DNA of 64,000 nucleotides from JAEXNA01 sp050486105. Its GTDB lineage: Bacteria; Vulcanimicrobiota; Xenobia; Xenobiales; JADMJV01. Both the position numbers and the translations under genes were made by a program. The notes under the pieces are model-generated. The model was not told the origin of the DNA and did not search any database. It was given only the letters and a program-made list of their open reading frames with translations. Where the stretch lies: assembly GCA_050486105.1 (NCBI GenBank), contig JBJHCR010000003.1:1-64000 (forward strand). Direction: 5' to 3'. The stretch's first letter is position 1. Each line of letters starts with the position of its first letter. This document shows positions 8,751-17,186 of the stretch, piece after piece.

Positions 8751-10538
8751 ATGCATTTGGTGGCCATTGATTGGGCCCTCATCTTCGGCTACCTGGCTCT
8801 GTCCTTGGGGGTTGGAATCACCTTTTCGAAGAGAGCGAACTCCAGCACCGAAGAATACTTTTTGTCTGGGAGAAACTTCCCGTGGTGGGTGGTTGGGACT
8901 TCCATGGTGGCCACCACCTTCGCCGCCGACACTCCGCTTGCAGTGACCGAATTTGTCAGGATCCACGGGGTTTGGCAGAACTGGTTCTGGTGGAGCGCGG
9001 TCCCCTTAGGTCTGCTTTCGGTTTTCCTGTTCGCCCGTCTGTGGCGGCGAGCCGAAGTGCTCACCGAGAACGAACTCATCGAGATCCGGTACGGGGGTCG
9101 GCCGGCAGCCTTCCTGCGCGGTTTCAAAGCCCTGTTCTTTGCCACCATCTACAACCTGGTGATCATGGGTTGGGTCTTGAGCGCCATGACCTCGATACTA
9201 GCGGTTCTCCTGGACATCGATCAGACTTTGGCCCTCTGGGGCTGCGCCGGGGTGGCCTTGCTGTATGCTCTGCTTTCGGGGTTTTACGGAGTGGTGGTGA
9301 CCGATGTGGTTCAGTTTTTTATCGCCACCTTTGGGGCTTACGCCTTAGCCTTTTTGTCCATTAGGAAGCTGGGTGGGTTAGAAGAGGTAAGCAGTCGCCT
9401 TTCTCCAGAGACCCTCGATTTTTTTCCCCCTGCGGCTATCGGTTCCGATGAGAGCATCCTGCTCTCCCCCATGTTCAAGGTAATAGTGCTGATGACCGTG
9501 GCCTGGTGGTGCCGTTTGGATGTGGATGGGGGAGGCTACATCGTGCAACGCATGTCTTCGGCCCGAGATGAGCGGCACGCGGTCTGGGGAACCCTGTGGT
9601 TCTACTTTCTGTACTATGTGGCTCGAGCCTGGCCCTGGATTCTGGTAGCTCTGGCCTCCATTGTGGCCTTTCCCGACGTGGCCTCCTACGAGCTCGGAGA
9701 CAAAGCCGCTTATCCCTTGATGATCCGAGATTTTCTCGGACCCGGAATGAAGGGACTGCTGGTGGTGAGTTTTCTGGCGGCCTTCATGTCCACTATTGAC
9801 ACGCACCTGAATTGGGGGGCTTCCTATCTCGTTCATGATCTGTACGCTCGCTTCATGAAGCCTGGAGCCAGCCAGAAACACTACGTACGAGTTAGTCAAC
9901 TGTCCACTTTGTTGCTGATGGTGGCTGCCGTACTGTTGGCTTCCCGAATGCAGGCCATCAGCAAGGCCTGGGAGTTCTTATTGTCCATGGGGGCCGGAGC
10001 AGGATTGATCTTGATGTTGCGCTGGTTCTGGTGGCGCATAAGCGCCTGGTCTGAGATTTCAGGATTGTTGAGTTCTTTGGCCATCAGTTTGGGTTTGGAA
10101 TTGCTAGCTGTGAGACAGCACGGCCATTTGGGGGGAGGGCTATTCGAGCATCCGCCGGTCCTGTTCGGAATACCCCTAGAGTATCACTTGAAGCTCCTGG
10201 TGATCATGCCGCTCTCGCTTCTTGTCACCATTCTGGTCACCTTTCTGACTCCCCCGGAGTCGGAAATCACTCTGCAGAAGTTTTATCGAAGAGTTGGCCC
10301 TGGAGGCTGGTGGAAGCCCGAACACCGAGCTCAAAGCCAAGCTCCCAGCGCCACCCAGGGCCTGTGGCCTAAACTGCTGGCGGGAGCAGTCTTCCTTTGG
10401 GCCGGCATTTTCGGGGTGGGCTATCTGATGATCGGAGAGTGGGGCTCGGGCGCCCTTTGGTCTGCTGTGGCCCTGGCGGCTCTGGGCGCACTCACCCGGC
10501 TACTGGCTGCAGACTTTGCTCACGACTCTCGATGCTGA
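8751..10538 (+). CDS. Sodium:solute symporter family (SSS) transporter
   Basis: This 595-aa polytopic membrane protein begins with IDWALIFGYLALSLGVG, contains EEYFLSGRNFPWW and TTFAADTP, and shows at least 12 hydrophobic segments, all typical of the SSS/SLC5 fold. Members couple Na+ entry to uptake of sugars, sialic acid, amino acids or vitamins. Aromatic-rich loops and the neighbouring GH4 and LmbE genes suggest a sugar or amino-sugar, but this is inference. The start at 8751 has only a weak ribosome binding site. A stronger one (GGAGGGAG) precedes a 13-codon frame at 8729-8770 that overlaps the gene start. Confidence 0.88.
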   Translation: MHLVAIDWALIFGYLALSLGVGITFSKRANSSTEEYFLSGRNFPWWVVGTSMVATTFAADTPLAVTEFVRIHGVWQNWFWWSAVPLGLLSVFLFARLWRRAEVLTENELIEIRYGGRPAAFLRGFKALFFATIYNLVIMGWVLSAMTSILAVLLDIDQTLALWGCAGVALLYALLSGFYGVVVTDVVQFFIATFGAYALAFLSIRKLGGLEEVSSRLSPETLDFFPPAAIGSDESILLSPMFKVIVLMTVAWWCRLDVDGGGYIVQRMSSARDERHAVWGTLWFYFLYYVARAWPWILVALASIVAFPDVASYELGDKAAYPLMIRDFLGPGMKGLLVVSFLAAFMSTIDTHLNWGASYLVHDLYARFMKPGASQKHYVRVSQLSTLLLMVAAVLLASRMQAISKAWEFLLSMGAGAGLILMLRWFWWRISAWSEISGLLSSLAISLGLELLAVRQHGHLGGGLFEHPPVLFGIPLEYHLKLLVIMPLSLLVTILVTFLTPPESEITLQKFYRRVGPGGWWKPEHRAQSQAPSATQGLWPKLLAGAVFLWAGIFGVGYLMIGEWGSGALWSAVALAALGALTRLLAADFAHDSRC

Positions 10539-10656
10539 GCTTTAGGTTTCCTTTAGGAAACCTTCGCAATATAAAGGTTGCCTAAGGCTTGAGAATTCTG
10601 GGAACGGAGGTCTGTCCCTTTGGTTGATCTCGATAACAAAGGTAAGGAGACCGACT

Positions 10657-11673
10657 GTGAAACACACTTTAATTCTGATTTTCTTGTTGACCATTCCAGC
10701 TTTGGGAATTCAAGTGGAGGTGAACGGACAAACCCTTCCGGCTCAGCCGGCCGCTATCAATGACCAGGGTAGGGTTTTGGTTCCCATGCGAGCCATTTTT
10801 CAGGCCTTAGGAGCCGAGGTTCACTACCAAGCGGGGACCATCAGTAGCACCCGAGCCTCAGATATGGTGGTGCTCAGTCTGAATAGCTCCAGAGCCCAGA
10901 TCAACGGTAGCTCGGTGAATCTCGACGTTGCTCCTCGTTTGCTTAACGGAACAACCTATGTTCCTCTTCGCTTCGTGGCTCAAGCCCTGGGTGAAGAGGT
11001 GAGCTGGAATCCCAATGACAAAAGGGTCCTGGTGGGTCAAATTTCACCCGCATCACCCGCTCCGGCGGGATTCTCAGCCCGGACCCAGCTGCCCAGGCTG
11101 GTGGTGGGAAATCAAGGTGGGATCTTGAAGGTTCGAGACCAGAATCTCAAGAGCGATGTCTACTATCGAGGCATCGATGACCGAGCGGTGGCGCGCTTTA
11201 GCCCTGCCGATCAGCAAGCCATACTCGAGTTGCTGGGCCTGAATGGAGCGGTTGACACCGCAGCCGCCCATCTGATGTCTAACTACTCTAGCTTGCCCAA
11301 GCGTGAAACTTTGGCTCTTTTGGGCCTCTTCAACTCCTTGGACGGGACCGGCACCAGGATCAACCACGGAACAGCTGTCACTATTCGCGAGTTCTTGGTG
11401 AAAGTGATGCAGGGTGATTCCGACGTAGTGAATCGGAGACAAGCGGTTCTAGCACTGGCCGTAGGCGGAGGGCTCGAGCCTCAAACGGTGGAGGCCGTGG
11501 TGGACTTCTATCAAGGCAGCAGCAATCTTTGGGAAACCTTTCCGGTACAACAGTTCTTTGAGTATCAGGCCCACCGCATCCAGGAGATGGCAAACTTTCT
11601 CTTCACCAGGAACAGGGTCTCCGCTGTCAGTTCGCTCTATCGAGACAACATCGTGGGCTATCTCAGTCGTTGA
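10657..11673 (+). CDS. Exported protein with copper-amine-oxidase N-terminal-like domain
   Basis: I prefer GTG 10657 (AAGGAG at 10644-10649) over an in-frame TTG 33 bp upstream, because it begins a clean signal peptide. Residues about 20-125 form a copper amine oxidase N-domain: VEVNGQTLP, then VLVPMRAIFQALGAEV and TYVPLRFVAQALGEEVSW, two copies of the VP.R...eaLG motif. This small domain is common in cell-wall or envelope proteins of Firmicutes-like and Armatimonadota-like bacteria; it is not an oxidase. The remaining ~210 residues are helical and unrecognised. Length is 338 aa. The protein is probably secreted or periplasmic. A hairpin lies 20 bp after the stop. Confidence 0.75.
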   Translation: MKHTLILIFLLTIPALGIQVEVNGQTLPAQPAAINDQGRVLVPMRAIFQALGAEVHYQAGTISSTRASDMVVLSLNSSRAQINGSSVNLDVAPRLLNGTTYVPLRFVAQALGEEVSWNPNDKRVLVGQISPASPAPAGFSARTQLPRLVVGNQGGILKVRDQNLKSDVYYRGIDDRAVARFSPADQQAILELLGLNGAVDTAAAHLMSNYSSLPKRETLALLGLFNSLDGTGTRINHGTAVTIREFLVKVMQGDSDVVNRRQAVLALAVGGGLEPQTVEAVVDFYQGSSNLWETFPVQQFFEYQAHRIQEMANFLFTRNRVSAVSSLYRDNIVGYLSR

Positions 11674-11692
11674 ATTCTGGCAGGGGTCCCTG

Positions 11693-11732
11693 AAAACCGC
11701 TCGATTCCGTAGCAGGAAGAGGGCGGTTTTTC
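11693..11732 (+). terminator. Probable intrinsic terminator after the exported-protein gene
   Basis: AAAACCGC (11693-11700) can pair with GCGGTTTT (11723-11730), and the right arm runs into five T residues. The 22-nt loop is long, but position 20 bp after the stop codon supports a terminator. Confidence 0.55.
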
Positions 11733-11945
11733 TGCTCTCAGAGCGACTGTTTTCGGTGCGAGCGTCAAACCTTTTTCATAAAGCAGACACTAAAAAGTGT
11801 TGATAATTTGTGGCCCAATGCTGTCTGCAAGGGGGTTTTTTGGATGACTATAAAATGTTTACATTTTGCTTACAAAAATCGTATTGTCGATTGTTGCTGG
11901 TGTCGTGATATCTGACTTATAAGAAACACAAAGGAGTTCAGTACA
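11733..11945 (+). promoter_or_regulatory. AT-rich promoter region of the small Cys-rich protein gene
   Basis: The sequence becomes AT-rich here. A candidate sigma-70-like promoter has TTTACA at 11858-11863 and TATTGT at 11882-11887 with 18 bp between them, about 60 bp before the start codon. AAGGAG lies just upstream of ATG 11946. The long leader and isolated position suggest the small gene is transcribed on its own. Promoter elements are read by eye only. Confidence 0.35.
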
Positions 11946-12284
11946 ATGAATATCAGCGCATCTTTAATCGGCAGCATCTGGAAAGGACCCTGTTTCCCGA
12001 CCTTTCCTCGCCCTTGTTTCCCACGCCCTATTTGGAAGCCGCGCTGCCGTCCGTGCCGTCCCCGGCGACGCGTCCACAACCCCTGGCTTCGCCGACCTGG
12101 CTGTGGTTGCCGGCGCCCCCGTTTCCCCCGAGGCTTGCGTCCCCTGTTTCCTGGTGGACTCAGGCCCATGCCCTTCAATCCCTGCCGCCCCATCATTTGT
12201 CCGCCGCTGCCTCCCCGTCGCTGCGGTTGCCACGGCGGACTTCAATTGCTCAATTTTCTCAATCCCAATCAGACGTTTCGCTAG
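11946..12284 (+). CDS. Small Cys/Pro/Arg-rich protein, unknown family
   Basis: This 112-aa basic protein has AAGGAG before its ATG and a strong terminator after its stop, so it is a self-contained gene despite odd composition. It contains ten Cys: C16, C24, a CxxC at 34-37, CGC at 53-55, C80, C85 and CGC at 93-95 followed by His96. Almost every third residue is Pro or Arg, with recurring PCFPRP-like and RPxxP elements. There is no signal peptide or membrane helix. Metal binding, disulfide cross-linking in a coat or envelope layer, or nucleic-acid binding are all possible; none can be chosen. I recognise no family. Confidence 0.65.
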   Translation: MNISASLIGSIWKGPCFPTFPRPCFPRPIWKPRCRPCRPRRRVHNPWLRRPGCGCRRPRFPRGLRPLFPGGLRPMPFNPCRPIICPPLPPRRCGCHGGLQLLNFLNPNQTFR

Positions 12285-12310
12285 GCCAAAGCGGCGGACA
12301 CCGAAACGCC

Positions 12311-12345
12311 AAAGACCCGGCCTCTGAGGAGAGCCGGGTCTTTCT
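12311..12345. terminator. Strong bidirectional hairpin terminator
   Basis: AAAGACCCGGC (12311-12321) and GCCGGGTCTTT (12333-12343) form a perfect 11-bp stem with an 11-nt loop, flanked by A residues on one side and TTTCTT on the other. It ends the small Cys-rich gene and also abuts the stop of the convergent TPR gene, so it may serve both strands. Confidence 0.85.
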
Positions 12346-15212
12346 TATGGTTGCGGCTGCCTGGGTTTAAGGTTCGCTTCGATGCGTTGGCGCTGGGTGT
12401 TCCAGAAATGGTAGCCAGGTTGGCCGTAGACGTTTGCCGGAAAGCCCAGGATCAAGGGGTCCAGGAAGGCTAATTTTAGACCCTGATCGATGATCCATTT
12501 CTTGCAGTCGAAAAGGCGATCCAGGGCGAGTTCGAGAGAGGCCGGGCCGATCTGGTCAGCACTCAGGCGAGATGCCAATCGGTGGGTTTGCTGGATCAGA
12601 TCGTCGACTTCGGTTGCGTGTTTCGACAGCCAATCTTGAAGTTGTCGGCTGTCAAACATGGACAGCCCTCCCAAGCCAGGGGTCTCGGTCCAGGCCGCTT
12701 CGAACCGCCGCACCAGGACTCTGGAATTTGCCGGGCTGGTCCAGGATTCCAGCAAGCTCGCGAGCTCCGAAAGTAACTTCTTTAAGGTTTGCATGCCTGC
12801 AACCGGGCGGCAAGAGATTCCTAACGCCAAAAGGTGGCGCCAGCCCTCCTCGGCCACATCAGGGTCAAGTGAAGATGTTCCACTGATCCGGGCCAACACT
12901 TCCACGCAGATGCGCAGTAAGCTAACCGAGATCTCATCTTGAGCCAAGCACAAACCGAGCGGCTCCAGAGCATTGCGGGCGTGGAGCGATGCCAGGTCCG
13001 GGCGAGCAAACTCAAGCCAGGCCGTGCTTCTGGAAACCGAGATCTGAGCCAGGCATAAAAGAGTTTCAATGGTGGGTTCGAGGTCACTAGCGGTCCTGGT
13101 CCAGTTCCAGGCCCTGTCAGCGGCCTCATCGGCCCCAGTGTGGTCTTCTAGATCCAAACACAGACCAGAGAGAATTTGAAAACTGCGTGCCAAGAACAAA
13201 GGAGCCAATCCTGATACACTCTCGAGGTGAGCGCTGGTTGACCAGGCTCGTTCAAGGCGGGATAAGCTTGGGTCAAGTCTGAATTCAGCTACGGACGAAT
13301 ACCAATCGAGCATGGCTGCCGCTCGAGCCGTCACACTGGTCGGTGGGTGACTTCTCAAGTCCTTTGCCGATCGCCATTGCTCCAGAACCTCTCGGTATCG
13401 CTCTTGGTCGAGCAATAGGCCTGCGAAATCGCTTCGAGCTTCGAGTTCTCGGCTGTCGTTCAAGGTCCTGGCCGAAGTTTCAATGGCCTCTCTATACCTC
13501 ACTTCGGCTTGGGTTTCGTCAATTTGGGACAAAATATAGGCCAATTGCAGTAAGCACGTCAGGTGGTCTTCTCGGAGCTCCAGACGGCCTTGTTCCTGGA
13601 CCAGGATACGGTAATTGTCCGCGGCTCGCTCGAGTACGGCTCGCCCTCTTTCGAGTTGACCGAGTTCGGTCAGGCTGTGGCCGTATTGATACTGCAAGGC
13701 TACCAACCTGGACAGGCGTGCAGGTAAACGGGTCTTGATCTCGTCCCAAAGTTCGAGAGCCTTCTCAAAGTATGTTAGGCATCTGTCATACTGTTCTTGC
13801 TCCTGGTACAGAGTCCCGAGGAGTTCCCAGCTTTCAGCGAGTTCTTCACCAGGCTGATTTGCTTGAGCTTCAAGTACCGGCAAGGCTTGGAGCAAGAGCT
13901 TGAGAGCCTGCTCGGACCTTCCAAGTCGCTGAAGGGCAGCCGCTTGAGCGCTCTGGTAAAAAGCGATTTCGAACTCGAGGTTAGGATGGCCACTCTCTTG
14001 AAGGGACTCCAGCCAAGTTTCTGCCCGACGATAGGCCTCGAGAGCCTCAAGAAAACCCCCCTTGTCGCTGTAAGCATTGCCGAGATTGTGTTCTAGCTTT
14101 GAGAGATCGTAGCGAAACTCGGGATGCGAATCCATCAACGAGGATAGGAGCTGTTGGGCTTCAAAAGCGGCATCCAATCCGTCTTGAAAATGAAACTGCT
14201 GACGCAAGGCGATAGAAAGGTTGCTGAGTCCTCGGGCTAGACGGGCACCGGCTTCGGGGGTGAGGGTGTTTTGGTATTGGAGACGCTTACGGGACACAGC
14301 CCGGCGATGCTGGGCTAGGGCCCGATGAGTCTCGCCCAATTCAGCGTAGGTGTTGGCCTGATTCGAGTCCAGGTTTCCTATCCATCGATGAAGCTCCTCA
14401 GAATCGGGCTCTTCGACGAGAGCCTCTTCCCACAGTCTTTGCGCTTCGTGGTACCACTCCATGGCTTCGAATGGACGTCCCATAAGTCGCAAAGTCACCG
14501 CCCGATTATTGGCCAGACAACCTCGAGTTGTTAAGTCTTGCCGGATGGGATAGGAGCCTGCTCTTTCGAGGGCGGCAAGAGAACGGTCGAAGCGGCGAAG
14601 GGCTCGCCAGCAATCGCTGAGTGCGTCCTCCACTAGAGCCAGGTTCTTGAAACAGACCGGAAGGAGATCTGTGTCGGACAACCATCTGGCTCGAGCAGCA
14701 AAGAATAGCGCCATGGCTCCGAGCACCTTCCCATCGGCCAGAGCTATTCGACCATCCTCGAATAGCCTAGAAGCCGGAACCTTGCTGGGACACCTGATGA
14801 CGGGACTCACTTCGATTGGAAGCTCAATCCGTGATTCTATGAGCCGAGCATGCAGGTCGGAGAGTTCGAAAAACACGACGGGCAAGAAGGGGGACTCGAT
14901 CGGGTCCAAGACCGCAAACCAGGCCACTTTTGCGTCCTCTAAGGTGGCCACGGCCTGGTCTACCATCCCACCTTGCCAAAAACTCTGGACCCGAATCAGC
15001 TCTGCAGCAAGAAGATCTCCTAGCTGATCCCAGTCTTCTTCGAGCAAGGCGGCTTCTAGCCACGGTTGGCGTTGGCTGCTCAGCTTGGATGCCAGCTGTG
15101 CCAGCGCGGAGTTCGGGACGCCAAGTTGAAAGAACTGCTGAGTGTCCACAAGGTGTCTCTGTTCGACGAGGTACGATGAAACCCTATAATTGCCGAGGGC
15201 CGGCCTGCTCAA
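12345..15212 (-). CDS. Large tetratricopeptide-repeat protein
   Basis: This 955-residue frame is rich in TPR helices through most of its length. Clear units include LEHNLGNAYSDKGGFLEALE and LGTLYQEQEQYDRCLTYFEKAL. The C-terminal ~350 residues are helical but less regular. There is no signal peptide, membrane helix or enzyme domain. TPR arrays of this kind are protein-docking scaffolds. The first available start is TTG at 15212, but GTG at 15149 (residue 22) is an equally plausible start; neither has a convincing ribosome binding site. The gene stands alone, convergent with the small Cys-rich gene and divergent from the guanylate-kinase-like gene. Confidence 0.75.
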   Translation of the reverse strand: MSRPALGNYRVSSYLVEQRHLVDTQQFFQLGVPNSALAQLASKLSSQRQPWLEAALLEEDWDQLGDLLAAELIRVQSFWQGGMVDQAVATLEDAKVAWFAVLDPIESPFLPVVFFELSDLHARLIESRIELPIEVSPVIRCPSKVPASRLFEDGRIALADGKVLGAMALFFAARARWLSDTDLLPVCFKNLALVEDALSDCWRALRRFDRSLAALERAGSYPIRQDLTTRGCLANNRAVTLRLMGRPFEAMEWYHEAQRLWEEALVEEPDSEELHRWIGNLDSNQANTYAELGETHRALAQHRRAVSRKRLQYQNTLTPEAGARLARGLSNLSIALRQQFHFQDGLDAAFEAQQLLSSLMDSHPEFRYDLSKLEHNLGNAYSDKGGFLEALEAYRRAETWLESLQESGHPNLEFEIAFYQSAQAAALQRLGRSEQALKLLLQALPVLEAQANQPGEELAESWELLGTLYQEQEQYDRCLTYFEKALELWDEIKTRLPARLSRLVALQYQYGHSLTELGQLERGRAVLERAADNYRILVQEQGRLELREDHLTCLLQLAYILSQIDETQAEVRYREAIETSARTLNDSRELEARSDFAGLLLDQERYREVLEQWRSAKDLRSHPPTSVTARAAAMLDWYSSVAEFRLDPSLSRLERAWSTSAHLESVSGLAPLFLARSFQILSGLCLDLEDHTGADEAADRAWNWTRTASDLEPTIETLLCLAQISVSRSTAWLEFARPDLASLHARNALEPLGLCLAQDEISVSLLRICVEVLARISGTSSLDPDVAEEGWRHLLALGISCRPVAGMQTLKKLLSELASLLESWTSPANSRVLVRRFEAAWTETPGLGGLSMFDSRQLQDWLSKHATEVDDLIQQTHRLASRLSADQIGPASLELALDRLFDCKKWIIDQGLKLAFLDPLILGFPANVYGQPGYHFWNTQRQRIEANLKPRQPQP

Positions 15213-15384
15213 TGATGTGGCGGAGTCCCACCATCAGTGGGGCAGAGGCTCTCCAGGTTCCCGACGTAGAAACGACAATTCCAGGCGCACTTCGTGGGAA
15301 GGCTGTGCTGTGAACATCCCACGTTCTTAGATGGTCCCACCCGGGTTTTGAAGGTGGCTTAATCAGACTGGAGAACCGAACACA

Positions 15385-15951
15385 ATGGCCAGAATTTTTC
15401 TTCTTGACGGACCGGCTGGGTCGGGTAAGTCGACTTTGACCCCGCGGATATTGCAACATTTTGGCGAACGCCTGAAGCATTGTCTGCGCGTGACCACTCG
15501 GCCTAGTCGACCGGACGACCAAAATTACACCTACATCGACCAGATCGAGTTTGGGCAGTATCTGGCAGAAAAGGAATTGGCTGCTTACCGCACCTTCGCT
15601 AACGGGTACTCCTATGGGGTGCGTCGCCAACCGGTTGAGCAGTTGGTGGCTCAGGGTTATAACGCCTTCTCCTTGATCGACCTTGGAACAGCCGAGATGG
15701 CTCGACGGTGCTGGCCTGATTGTGTGACGATCTTCTTGATGGCCCCTATAGAAATTTTGGAAAAGCGGCTGGTCACTAAAGGAGTGCATACCCCGGATCA
15801 GATCCAAGAACGCTTGGTGAACGCTCAGGCCGCGTTTCAGAAGGCTGCCTATTATGATTACGTCATACCGAATCGTCAAGGCTTGCTAGACAAGGCCACC
15901 AAGCACCTCATTTCCATACTTGAGAAAGAGATGCGCGAGGAGATCACTTGA
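15385..15951 (+). CDS. Guanylate kinase-like P-loop protein
   Basis: This 188-aa protein has a P-loop GPAGSGKST (residues 9-17) followed by RVTTRPSRPDDQNY, which matches the GMP-binding region of guanylate kinases (S-x-TTR-x-x-R-x-GE...Y). A later YDYVIPN corresponds to the family's DYVIVN segment. Guanylate kinase converts GMP to GDP with ATP. The GE of the usual motif is DD here, and the protein stands alone rather than with rpoZ or dfp, so it may be a paralogue with another substrate (for example ribose bisphosphokinase-like) instead of the essential Gmk. Its stop is 6 bp from the stop of the convergent gene. Confidence 0.7.
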   Translation: MARIFLLDGPAGSGKSTLTPRILQHFGERLKHCLRVTTRPSRPDDQNYTYIDQIEFGQYLAEKELAAYRTFANGYSYGVRRQPVEQLVAQGYNAFSLIDLGTAEMARRCWPDCVTIFLMAPIEILEKRLVTKGVHTPDQIQERLVNAQAAFQKAAYYDYVIPNRQGLLDKATKHLISILEKEMREEIT

Positions 15952-15957
15952 GCGAGA

Positions 15958-17154
15958 TCATCTCAGCATGGCGTTAGCCAAGCTCAGGAGTTGAGTTTGG
16001 ACCCTATTGATGAGTCGTTCGTCAGGAGTCTTCCTGTTGCCCAGGATAAAGTTTGTGGCCTGAGGCACACAGGCGGCGATCTCTTCAGCGGCGATTCTCA
16101 CCAGGGCTTGCCGGCGCTTGAATCGGCGCTCTGACCGAACCAAAGACAGGCCGGTGAGGTCATGGGGGAGATCTGCTGCTTGGGCCAAGAGAACTAGCTT
16201 CAGATCCGGTGAGGTTGTTATCGTTTCTCGAGCCACCACCACTCCGTCTGAGAGCCAGAGAATTTTCGAACTGAGGTCGCTGCTTCTCTTGCCCAGGTTT
16301 TTTAGCAGTATGGCTATTCCGTCGACCGAGAACTCTTCGTGCTCAACGGTCGGCAGGATCTTCCCACTGGGTCCCAAGGAGCCCACTTGGAAGCCTAGGG
16401 GAAGCAGAAGAGGTTGTCGGGGGGTGGGAGTGGCCGAAAGAGGTCTCACCAAGAGAGGATGCGCTAGGACTCGTTTGGGATGAAAACTCGACAGGTTCAT
16501 CGGGCCGTTCAAGTTTCTCTTGTCCAGAGTTAAGGAAATGGGACTGGTCCAGGAGTCGGCAGTAAGTTCCGAGGCCAGGTTCGCCGCCCGTTTGGAAAGG
16601 CGCGTGCTGAACAGAAGCTCCTTCCAGCGACTCTCGCCCTCTTTGAGATGACCTACGGTCAAAGAGACGCCTTCTGTATAGAGGTAAGGGGCCTTGAAAA
16701 CCTTTTGTTGGCTGAGCTTGGAGAACATCGAGCCACGATGGAAGACCACCGGAGCTTGGTTCTTTTGGTCAATGATCAGGAGAAATGGCAATTCAGATTG
16801 CTCACCAAGGGCGTGAAGAGCGAGGCAAAACCGCTCTAGGCTCGATTTCCCCCCGATCTCTCCAGAAAGAAAGATGTCGACGATATCTTTGCCGCTCGGA
16901 AGCCCAAATCTTAGCGACGGTTGGAAGCCGAAGTGGGTCGTTGTTCGGGTTTGCTGGATGGCCAACTCACGAACTCTCCAACCAACGGCAGCTTGAATCA
17001 ATTTCTGCACCCAAGCTTCATCCCTGGGCAAAGTGAAGCGCGCCAACTTCTGGGCAGCTTTGTCGACGGCGATGGTGAACTGGCCTATAGAGTCAAAGCT
17101 TCCAGCTGCACTTTGTTGACCAAGAAATTCGGCCAAGTTGAAGGAGGTGGCCAT
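15958..17154 (-). CDS. Conserved-looking protein of unknown function
   Basis: This 398-aa soluble protein shows no signal peptide, membrane helix or motif I recognise. It has an alternating alpha/beta pattern, with strand-rich stretches such as SKILWLSDGVVVARE and LPFLLIIDQ. The start at 17154 lies 32 bp after the stop of the methyltransferase gene, so it is probably the last gene of the prfC/methyltransferase transcript. Codon use looks like the neighbours'. No function assigned. Confidence 0.6.
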   Translation of the reverse strand: MATSFNLAEFLGQQSAAGSFDSIGQFTIAVDKAAQKLARFTLPRDEAWVQKLIQAAVGWRVRELAIQQTRTTTHFGFQPSLRFGLPSGKDIVDIFLSGEIGGKSSLERFCLALHALGEQSELPFLLIIDQKNQAPVVFHRGSMFSKLSQQKVFKAPYLYTEGVSLTVGHLKEGESRWKELLFSTRLSKRAANLASELTADSWTSPISLTLDKRNLNGPMNLSSFHPKRVLAHPLLVRPLSATPTPRQPLLLPLGFQVGSLGPSGKILPTVEHEEFSVDGIAILLKNLGKRSSDLSSKILWLSDGVVVARETITTSPDLKLVLLAQAADLPHDLTGLSLVRSERRFKRRQALVRIAAEEIAACVPQATNFILGNRKTPDERLINRVQTQLLSLANAMLR

Positions 17155-17186
17155 GGATTAGGCTTCGATGGCGGGGTTCGCAAAAC

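Noticed and set aside
11964..12370. Alternative frames over the small Cys-rich gene, including a 118-codon plus frame
   Set aside because: The 11946-12284 frame has the ribosome binding site and ordered Cys pairs; the others extend through the terminator.
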